Positions 55,415 to 64,000 of a DNA stretch of 64,000 nucleotides are shown here, one piece after another; the stretch's first letter is position 1; each line of letters begins with the position of its first letter. The position numbers were made by a program, and so were the translations under genes. The notes below the pieces were generated by a model, which made no database searches, was not told the DNA's origin, and was given only the letters and a program-made list of their open reading frames with translations. This stretch comes from Owenia fusiformis (lineage: Eukaryota > Annelida > Polychaeta > Sabellida > Oweniidae): contig CAIIXF020000007.1 in the NCBI GenBank assembly GCA_903813345.2, positions 10,049,730 through 10,113,729 of the forward strand, in the 5' to 3' direction.

Positions 55415-58400
55415 GTATGTAAAATATACAGTACACACAACACATGTATTTATTCATAGTAGACATATTGATAAATTGCTCATACTGAACCATTGTTGTC
55501 TTTCATGGGAAATACATTGAATAAAATGCCAGACAAGGCACAATTCTATAATTCTTGTAACTTTTAACAGAGTCGCATCAAACCCCCACAATGTAGATAA
55601 GATGTTAAAACACCTGGGATTCCAAGGGCTCCTTTGTTCCCAAACCATGCCAGGGCATCGTTAAACCTGACTTACCTGTTTAACGTGTTTAAATTATAAT
55701 GTAATGAGAAAAATAGATCTAGTGTTTACTTGTTTCACTATATTTGTAAATTGTATTCATTACATGTGTTACATCTTGCAAGCAACATTTTCTGATTTGA
55801 TAATGTCATAGTTTGAAAAGCAAGGGCCTGTTTAACACAACTCTGAAATTATAGTAGTCATATTACATATTATACGCCTCATCTAAATGTAAAGGCTAGG
55901 TGTTATGGCTTGATATTTCCAGATGAGACACTATTTGTTGCTATGGCAACATCTTATATATTATATATGATTCCAAGAAAATGAACAGGAATATTGTATA
56001 CCATATATAATTTACTATGTATTATTGTCTTAAGTGTTATATTACGTTGGTTCGCCATAAAGTGTTACTGTACATCAGCTTTCGATAATTGGTGATTCAC
56101 TTGATTTATTTGTATAATTATCGAGCCTATTGCTTGGGCCTTTTCAACCGTCCCTTGTAACGCATGGTTATCTATCAAGTTCAGCATCTGGCATTGGCAG
56201 TTTGTAAATCTATCAGATGCATTTCAAAATTTTCCCAGATTTACACATTATGTTGCATTTATGAAAAAATCATAAATGCGAGATGTGAAATTGAATTTGT
56301 GTTTTAATTGTGATTTTTTTTTAATGATATGAGTCTGACTCAAGTTTCGGCTCAAGAATGATTTTGAGAGCTGCAATTTCTCAATAGATTGACAGGAGCA
56401 TTGGCTGAAATATTGACTCTGTCTGGATAAGCGTAGTACATCATGTATTACATACGCAAGTTGCATTCAAATGAAGACATTTATGACTTAATCAAGGAGT
56501 GTATAAATGCTCCCATTTATTCCTCTGCGTCCTAGACGTTGAAAATTCATCTTAGATCAAGGTAACTATTATTCTGCCAGTAGATAATTTTGCAGTCATG
56601 TCAAGTAAATTCAAGAATCTCAAGTTGACCTTTGGATGTTATAGGTCTAAGCTTTAATAAAGCAGCCTAATGGTCCCCTTGATGCTCCTCAATTAATGCT
56701 ATTTAGGTCCATTTTCCTGTTAAATACCCTTGAAAAGGCTTGACTTTGTTCTGTGTAATTTCCAACCATCTGACAGGACGTAAATAGATTTTTAAGAGGA
56801 TGGCATGGAATTTCTGAATTTTCAACAGAATGCATGTAATGCCCAGTTGTTCTAATACTGGAGAGATCACTGTGTTCCAAGTTGATCAAGATTCAGTATA
56901 GACATTAAGTAGAGTCCTTTCTATTAACATACTCCTATCAGGAAACATTATCATACTCTTCAAATCTTTTTCGGCCTTTGTTTTGAAACTTTCAATTCTG
57001 TTAAGGAACTGATGGTTTTTCGCGATGACAGGGGGGGATTATATAATTCAGAATGATTTGAAAGTCTATATCCCATTATCACAATCAATGATTTGTATTT
57101 TGGTCTGGTGCCCATTCATTGTTTTATTATATTAATTTAGGATACAGTTTGTCCTTCATGTTTTTATTTCTTATCTATTTTAGTATAATGAAGCCTGTAA
57201 TGTTATTGATTTTCTGCTTATGTCAAGATAACCCAAATGAATCAGTATGTAAATAGGCACTATTAATTGCCTTTGTTTGACTTTATTGCCGACAATCCCA
57301 CATTTGTCAGCCATGCTACTCCTAATATTAGTTTTGGAATGAGATCCTGGCAAAATTCTCACTTGAAATATATTTTTGGCATATGGTGAACATTTGAAAA
57401 GTTACATTATATGCAATTATCCATATAAGGATATTATTACAATCTCAAGTCTCTTTGTACAAGATTTGAACACACATCAAGTGCATTGCTTTCTGTTCTG
57501 AGGTGCTTTTGAGTATATTTTATCAGTTTTATTGTTGTATTATGTTTTATTATCCCATCGAACGAAGTTCGGAGGGATATAGGGAACGCCTCCGTCCGTC
57601 CGTACGTACGTACGTCCGTCCGTCCGTACGTACGTACGTCCGTCCGTCCGTCCGTCCGGGCAATAACTCAAATACCGTTGGCCCGATTTTATTCATATTT
57701 TGTACACATATACCCTATGGGGGTAGAAGTTCTGCTCGAAAGCCGATTTTCAAAATGGCCGCTCATTTAAAAATGGCGGCCATTTTAGTGCCGATTTTAC
57801 AGTAATTTAGGTGCAATATGTAAAACTGTAATAGCAATATGTTTTAAATGTAAAAAAAGTTATATAGGACATTAATAAAGCTAGAAATGTAGATATTAAA
57901 AAAGCACATGGCAGCCATCTTGAAAAATGGCGGCCTTTACTCGTTATTTTACGATTTTTGCTGTAACTCGAAAAGTAGTGGAGCGATTTTGTTCATATTT
58001 GGTATGTGAATACTATAAGCATGGCACACTGTCTAATGACACTTTTGGTAGAAGGTGGCCATTTTGAAAAGTGGCGGACATTTTGAAAAATGGCCGCCAT
58101 TTTAACTTGTTTTACTATAACTCTAAAAGTAGTGGAGCGATTTTGTTCATATTTGGTATGTGAATACGTATAAGCATGGCACACTGTCTAATGACACTTT
58201 TGGTAGAAGGCGGTCATTTTTCAAAATGGCCGCCATTTTGAAAAATGGCTGCCATTTTAACTTATTTTACTATAACTCGAAAAGTAGTGGAGCGATTTTG
58301 TTCATATTTGGTATATGAATACGTATAAGCATGGCACACTGTCTAATGACACTTTTGGTAGAAGGCGCCCATTTTTCAAAATGGCCACCATTTTAACATA

Positions 58401-61400
58401 TTTTACTATAACTCGAAAAGTAGTAGAGCGATTTTGTTCATATTTGGTATGTGAATATTATAAGCATGGCACACTGTCTAATGACACTTTTGGTAGAAGG
58501 TGCCCATTTTGAAAAATGTTCGATGGGATTCGCTACGCTTTGGCGTTGCCGTTGTTCTGGTTTGATCTGTCATATTGGCGGTTAATCTAATTAGCTGACA
58601 ATGCTGGTATGCAACAATATGATATCTATAGTTTCCTGTGTAATAATGGATTCCGCAAGCTATTAAACATATTCATTATAAAATACTGTATTCTACACAA
58701 TGCGATATGTTTATACAGTATTATATTACATTTGCCTCAGTCATTTTTCAAAAAAGTAATATGGCAAAGGTAAAGGATTAATAAAAGATGAAATCTAGAG
58801 AAATACCCTGAGCTTACCAAATACTACCCTCTGCCTAAAACCAGGCTTTGTTTAGTTTTTTTTAAATCAAGAGTCTGGGATATAACATTCATGGTTAGTT
58901 CAGATGTGATGTTCAGATGGCATATAGAGTGTGATATGAAATTTCATTACTCAAGAATGTTAGGAATAGAAACTTGAGATACATTGATCCATTCAAAATG
59001 CCCATAAGATGCTCTGCTAGATTTTCATCCTCAGCAATACCTTCTGCAATCTCAAAATGGCTAGAGCTCCCCCCTTCTATTAAAACCAAGAAAACTCTTC
59101 ATAATTTCAAAAAGCACCAAAACCCCTCTAAAATTTTGACCACAAGTCAACTCAATCTTTCTAGACGGCATGAGATAGTGGTAAATAAAGTAAGAGCTGA
59201 CTTATTTTTTAAAGCTCAATTTTATGCCCATAATTTTAACTCTGTTGACAGCCCTAATTGTGCTTGTGGCAGCTCTCAAACCTTAAAGCATATTCTTTTC
59301 CAGTGCAATCGCTTAACCTTAGTAAGACAGGATCTCTGGGAAAAACTTTCTGAATTGGAACCTTCTCTCAATAATAATCTTCCCCAGTATGATTTTATCT
59401 CCATTTTGAAAACAGGAAGCCCAAACTTAAGCATAGATGTAAACTCTAAAGCCATTTCACTGATGCTTGACTTCATTATATACAATAGCTAATTCCCTCC
59501 CTCATGTCTCTCTCTCTGATATCCTGTTGTCCTATCACACCTGCTCCGGTCCGGGACCCTGTCTGCCTGCCACCCCCAGCCTCTCACCATTCCTATATAA
59601 TGCCCTCTGGCGATTTAGGGATGCTATTGTAATTGTATTTTAAACTATATCAATGAAATAAATAATAATAATAATTTAAAAAAAAAAAGGATTGATTCAA
59701 GTAATTATGTCCCTGTATTGGAAATATCAGTCAAATATTGGTACTATAATACAATATATTATTTGTTTTAGCCGCGTTTGAGGACATCAAGAGAAACCTA
59801 CACAGGTTGCAGTCTGCTGGGGCTACAGACGAGGACCTGTCATTTCTCAGTGATGTTCTCAATGATCCTGTTATGAATGGACTCGTCCAGGTTAGTGATA
59901 TGACTTATGCCGTATTATACCAAGCTCTGTCAAATACATCTGATAAATATAGCTACGTTGTTGCCAGTGTGACATTCCCTCATGAAATATTTTGAACATG
60001 ATGGTTTATGGACATCTCTGATAATTATATAGATGGCATGCTTTGAACTTTTATATTAGATCCCTCCTTTTACATCATGGGATATTTCACCCTTGAGTGC
60101 CATAGCCTAGAAGAAAATGTACCTTGGACAAATGCTAAAGTAAATGAACCCTTTCCTCTAAATCACTGCATGGTATTACCTGAAATTACAATACAGCCAT
60201 GGAATTCTATACTGTAACATGGAACCCTTTCAAGTAAAGTGTTGTGCAGCTTTAATGGCAGGGATTAGGGATTTTGATATGTGTTCATTGAGTTAAAATA
60301 CTATGATTGTTGAAACTTTATGTAAAACTTTCATTTATAATTTAAACAGGTCCATGACACCCTTGATGAGGCTAGCCTTGAGCCTGTCAGTGCAAACACA
60401 ATTGAACTTGTGAAGAACGTCCTCATGGAGATTGATGGAATTAGCTCAAAGAACAAGAAGGCATCAGACCTGAAAGCAATTCTAAGTAAAACATATGTCA
60501 AAGTAAGTGAATGGAATATCATAAAATAAAATGTTGACATCATATTCAACTTTTAATCTCCACTACAATTTGTCACAAGTGATGAACTCAAGAACCATTA
60601 TATTTTACCTGTTAAAACATTCTGGAAGAAATGGTAAAGGGTGAGCAGTACAGATATACTACTATGATGTGAAATAAGCCTTCATTCTTGACCAAATATA
60701 TGGATTAAATTCAGGCATACTTCATGTTACATAAACTCTAAATATTTCATGCTAAACTCTATTCTAATTGATATTATATTACATACACGTATCAAACTAA
60801 GATTTCACTCTATTGATGTTCCATACAAAATCATGCCACAGCTGTAGAACACATTTTAGTGATACTCCTTATTAATGATGTAATACTGTTGTATGATGAT
60901 TATATTTCCCTATTTTTGGGTCATGTGTATGGCATAGCTCAATCGGGGATAAGTTATATGGCATTGAAATATAATGAACCTTTGTATTTCAGTCTCTGGT
61001 AGAGACACATGATGATATAGCAGCAAAGAACTATGAAGAGTCCTTGTACGATGAATCCTTCAACACAATGTCAATGTCCCAGGCCCCACCCCCTGTGTTT
61101 GCTGCCCCTGCCACTGATGCAGTCAGGATGGTGGGCATACGCAAGAATGGTGATGAACCCCTGGTAAGATCAAATAAGGACATTTATGATTTGTTGTTCT
61201 TGCAATTTAATCTTAATTTGCAATTCAAAAATTTTAATGAAATCGAAGGTGTCTGATGGACTTGAGTATTCTAGTCTTTTTAAATAAAATTAGAAATCCT
61301 CAAACATTTATGTGAAAATAAATTCAGTTATGATGGCTTGTAAGGTTGAAACATTTATGCATTTTTGATGCATTTTATGTACTTATAATACAAAGTTATA

Positions 61401-64000
61401 TTAGGGAATATATTTATTGGCGATTACACAAGCCTATTGAGAAATGCAATTATGATACAGGTGGTTTCCTGGTTTTGCAAATCAAAATATTGTACCATAA
61501 ATGTAATTAATTAAGAGTATTGTTTTCTTGGTGGCGGTTTTTAGGGAATTACAGTTCGTATTGACAACAATAATTTAGTGATTGCCAGGATACTTGCCGG
61601 AAGTATGATTGACCAACAAGGTACTTCTGTCACCAAAGCTCGTTTTTGTTGCTAGGCAACCATTTTATTGCTATGTAGTTATGTTGTTTGTTTTAGGTTG
61701 CCATGTTTGTGTGAAAAATTAATTAAGCTTATGCTTGATTGTAAATATTGCATACACATTTTAATGCTTTCTTAACTATTACCTTTTAATGCAATATTTA
61801 TGATCTTTGCAAATAGAATGCCTTGGTTTTTACTGCACCAATCCAATAACAAAAATAGCAGATGAAATGATGATGTTTAGTGGCACTTTATATGTTGACT
61901 TTTTTATCTAAAACCTGCTTGGTTTCAATTTATAAAATAAACGTTTCCTTTCGTGAATTAGTTGTTTATATTTTATTTTGTTAATGATTGGTGTGTTTAT
62001 GGTCTTTAATGTTAAATAGCATTTTATCAGGTGTTCTTGGCTGTATTTCTGCATCATTCACATTAATTGCAGGATCTTCTACTGATGTAGGGCTGTTAGA
62101 ATGTATAAACATCATTATTAACACAAGTTGATTGAGAGAGGATGCAATTCAATCCCAGCATGCCTTATTTGGCAGATATTGAAATTAAATCCCATGATCC
62201 TCATATTCAGCATTCAGAGGAGTGGTTGAATGTTTGTGTTCTCTCAAATTAACACTGTTTTAGATATGCATCTTAATACTTCTGATAAAAGTAATACCAA
62301 AAAAGTATTACATGGAATAAAAAACATTTTTGGTATTGCTTTTACAAATGTTTTATTCACTTTTATTATTGAGCTTTTGTAAGTGTAGTGGTAAAGCATG
62401 TACTAACATGTATCATGAATGTTTATTGCATTTGCATTATCATATGTTTTATTACGCTTCATTAACCTTACCTTTGCACCAGATTGAAAAGGGAACGAAG
62501 CATGGTGGTTTGTTGCAAAGGTCATGTATGCTCTTGTGTGCCTTACGAGAAAATTCACACTTCCTCGGTTGTTTAAGGATGTAGTACCATACCTAACCAC
62601 ACCATACCATATCATGTCAGATACTAAATCAAACTAAATTAAACAATACTTAATTCATACCAAACAAACTCATACCATAACAGTACCATACCATATCATG
62701 TCATACACTTAATCAAACCATACCCAAAGCAAACCACAGCATATCAAACCATGCCATATCAAATCAAACTATACTCAAATCATACCAAATAAACCCATAC
62801 CAAACCATGACATACCAAAGACATTACAACATCATCCAGGAAACCAATCCTTACAAATATTCTTTTTATTATTTTTGAAAGTTTGCATAAGCGTTTGCAT
62901 ATCACAATATTCTAAAAACTGCCCTATGATTCAGAGCAGAGAGTTGTGTGAATTTTCTAAAGTGTACAATTTATTTAGTTTGGAATGTACATGGGGTGTG
63001 TGTAACTATGTAGTGTTGCTTTTACTGACATCTATCTTTACTGCAGGGTATTACAGTTAAAGTTGATCAGGGGGAAACTGTCATTTCTCGCATATTGACT
63101 GGAGGTCTGGTTGACCAACAAGGTAGATCATCTACTAACATTTTAATGTTCATATCCATCATGTTCTTCCATTTGGTTCATTATTATGATCATGTCATGT
63201 ACAAGGGGAATTCATTCTTAGAGTAATTGAATGTCATTTTTAACTGGTGAGGAGTTTCAAAGTTTAAAGTCAACTACTGCCTGTTTTTGACTAACCAATA
63301 TCATTTATTTAATTAGATTTACAATTGTAAAGCCATAGAGAGTTTTTATATGTTAACTGATTATTTGAACCAATTACATTAAAGATTTCATTAAAATTAT
63401 CAGTAAAATGATTTAATAGTTTGTTATATACTGTAGTAATGGAAAATAGTTAAGTCTACACTTATTATATGATCAAAAAGATGTTGTCATTTCTGTAATC
63501 TTAAAAAGTGAGAATATCAATGTGAAATGTATTCTAATACATAAATGATGTAAGTTTTGGTTGAGTCGTTAACATTTGCCAAAATTTTCTAGGTTTACTA
63601 CACGTTGGTGACATCATCAAGGAAATTAACGGACAGGAAGTGATCTCTCCCGACCAACTTCAGGACCAGATGCAACGTGCTGTCGGGAGCATTACTTTAA
63701 AAATACTTCCAAGTTATGTGGACCATAATATAGTCTCTCAGGTAAGAGGTCATAAAAAACTAAAAATAATTTAAAAAATTTTAGTGGTATTCATTGATAA
63801 CTAGAATTATTATTCCCCTCGAAAAAATCTTTTATACTTTTACTGTAATGTTTGTGTTTTTCTGCCAGGTTTACATGAAGGCCCATTTCAACTATGACCC
63901 CATGAGGGACAATCTGATCCCATGTAGAGAGGCGGGACTTCCTTTTAGAGATGGAGAGATCCTGCAGATACTCAACATGGATGACAATAACTGGTGGCAG
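55341..64000 (+). CDS. MPP2/PALS2-type MAGUK scaffold, 3'-partial
   Basis: Exons: 55341-55414 (ATG at 55366), 59772-59890, 60350-60502, 60993-61163, then either 61545-61620 or 63047-63122, then 63593-63741 and 63869-64000 (continues). Phases agree throughout; 283 residues in the window with one PDZ exon. Two L27 domains (about residues 17-56 and 57-112), PDZ (about 152-232; [37 protein letters not shown]) and the start of an SH3 domain ([22 protein letters not shown]). The order and wording match human MPP2 and MPP6/PALS2, including VRMVGIRK and MPVAA near the start. Hook and guanylate-kinase-like domains should follow outside the window. Such proteins organise membrane and junction complexes; the fly relative is Varicose. 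Confidence 0.94.
57553..58560 (+). mobile_element. Helitron-like element, copy 3, uninterrupted, 1.0 kb
   Basis: Same ends as the copies at 3440 and 10890 (T|TCCCATCGAAC-type left end here preceded by TTAT, CTGG|TT right end), with the microsatellite at about 57593-57657 and four tandem core units with GAGCG starts at 57981, 58135, 58290 and 58436 (146-155 bp). It lies in the first coding intron of the MPP2-like gene. Confidence 0.74.
58974..59690 (+). mobile_element. 5'-truncated LINE: ORF2 C-terminus and 3' tail
   Basis: An open frame of about 170 codons ends TAG/TAA-side at 59492. It reads [20 protein letters not shown], a common closing motif of LINE reverse-transcriptase proteins (compare FIPSAIRLWNSLP), then [16 protein letters not shown], the C.C...H....C zinc-finger-like end. 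A pyrimidine-rich 3' UTR follows and then (AAT)n and poly-A (about 59656-59689). No reverse-transcriptase core is present. Clade undetermined (CR1/L2-like group guessed). Confidence 0.7.
59772..59890 (+). CDS. MPP2-like exon: first L27 domain
   Basis: Phase 1 to 0, acceptor TTGTTTTAG, donor gttagt. Encodes [20 protein letters not shown] and [19 protein letters not shown], matching the L27 of MPP2 (...LDLIFLRGIMESPIVRSLAK). Confidence 0.92.
60350..60502 (+). CDS. MPP2-like exon: second L27 domain
   Basis: 153 nt, phase 0 to 0, acceptor TTTAAACAG, donor gtaagt. Encodes [20 protein letters not shown] and [10 protein letters not shown]...ILSKTYVK, aligned with MPP2/MPP6 AHERLE..KLEAV..NNLELV.EIL. 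Confidence 0.92.
60993..61163 (+). CDS. MPP2-like exon: L27 end, linker and PDZ start
   Basis: 171 nt, phase 0 to 0, acceptor GTATTTCAG, donor gtaaga. Encodes [17 protein letters not shown], a Pro/Ala linker, then [16 protein letters not shown], the first PDZ strand. Confidence 0.94.
61545..61620 (+). CDS. MPP2-like PDZ exon, version A (mutually exclusive)
   Basis: 76 nt, phase 0 to 1, acceptor GGTTTTTAG, donor gtactt. Encodes [20 protein letters not shown] then MIDQQG. It supplies the carboxylate-binding loop end, strand B and strand C of the PDZ domain. Its [10 protein letters not shown] is closest to vertebrate MPP6 (ENNDLVIARIL). Confidence 0.92.
62585..62825 (+). repeat. Cryptic simple repeat (CATACCA / AATCAAACC)
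   Basis: Pyrimidine-poor stretch with many copies of ACCATACCATATCA and AAATCAAACTA variants, lying between the two alternative PDZ exons. No coding capacity. Confidence 0.65.
63047..63122 (+). CDS. MPP2-like PDZ exon, version B (mutually exclusive)
   Basis: 76 nt, phase 0 to 1, acceptor TTTACTGCAG, donor gtagat. Encodes [20 protein letters not shown] then LVDQQG. 15 of 26 residues match version A. Because 76 is not a multiple of three, including or skipping both would shift the frame, so only one can be used per functional transcript. Confidence 0.92.
63593..63741 (+). CDS. MPP2-like exon: PDZ second half
   Basis: 149 nt, phase 1 to 0, acceptor TTTTCTAG, donor gtaaga. Encodes [20 protein letters not shown], then [20 protein letters not shown], the end of the PDZ domain and the LKILPSY linker shared by the MPP family. 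Confidence 0.95.
63869..64000 (+). CDS. MPP2-like exon: SH3 domain start, reaches window end
   Basis: Phase 0, acceptor TTTCTGCCAG. Encodes [20 protein letters not shown] and [15 protein letters not shown]. The ALYDY-like HFNYDP and the WW pair are the SH3 core. The frame is open to the last base of the window. Confidence 0.95.

Noticed and set aside
57993-58184. Antisense frame in Helitron-like copy 3
   Set aside because: Again the tandem core read in reverse.
1-64000. Retrovirus, LTR element, Polinton or other virus-like copy
   Set aside because: I looked for gag/pol, integrase, envelope, capsid or polymerase motifs and paired LTRs and saw none. The only retroelement is a truncated LINE tail at 58974-59690.

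Overview
The window is AT-rich nuclear DNA of an invertebrate animal. Coding exons are short, flanked by GT-AG introns of 0.2 to 7 kb, and the introns are full of transposon debris. No bacterial, organellar, LTR-retroviral, Polinton or CRISPR feature was recognised. A lophotrochozoan, perhaps a mollusc, is my best guess. The reason is three copies of a Helitron-like element carrying a microsatellite and a core of roughly 130-155 bp tandem repeats, an architecture I know from bivalve HINE/pearl elements. This is inference only.

Region 1 (about 2.0-43.2 kb, + strand) is most of a neurabin gene (PPP1R9 family, a PP1- and actin-binding PDZ scaffold). Its 5' end lies outside the window. Twelve shared exons encode the PP1-wrapping segment, the PDZ domain, an acidic linker and the coiled coil (629 residues in the window, reading phase continuous at every junction). 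After exon 15624-15820 two 3' ends are possible, both in phase. One is a single 4.57-kb terminal exon (18444-23015) encoding 1523 lysine-rich, apparently disordered residues with about 22 copies of a motif like [10 protein letters not shown], eleven of them tandem. The other is a chain of eight exons (30171-43228) ending in a SAM domain, as in neurabin-1. A 6-nt candidate microexon lies in the coiled-coil region.

Region 2 (39.2-40.6 kb, - strand) lies within the last large neurabin intron. It is a two-exon gene for a secreted, cysteine-rich protein with a weak EMI-like signature and a TATA box just upstream. I do not recognise the family with certainty.

Region 3 (44-55.3 kb) is apparently gene-free. 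It holds MITEs, tRNA-derived SINE-like sequence, and a three-level nest of DNA transposons (51.2-53.1 kb).

Region 4 (55.3-64.0 kb, + strand) is the 5' half of an MPP2/PALS2-type MAGUK gene (L27-L27-PDZ-SH3, continuing past the window). Its PDZ domain has two homologous 76-nt exons in tandem, both phase 0 to phase 1, which is the signature of mutually exclusive splicing.

Mobile elements: three Helitron-like copies (3.4, 10.9 and 57.6 kb), the second split by a 3.6-kb TTAA-flanked piggyBac-type element; a 3.9-kb palindromic foldback (MULE-like, 10-bp target duplication) whose arms are arrays of a 42-bp repeat; a 585-bp hAT-type MITE with a perfect 8-bp target duplication; several TA-flanked MITEs; and a 5'-truncated LINE tail. 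The two principal genes are both PDZ scaffolds of cell cortex and synapse. Their human counterparts are paired on chromosomes 17 and 7, so their adjacency here may be ancient linkage.
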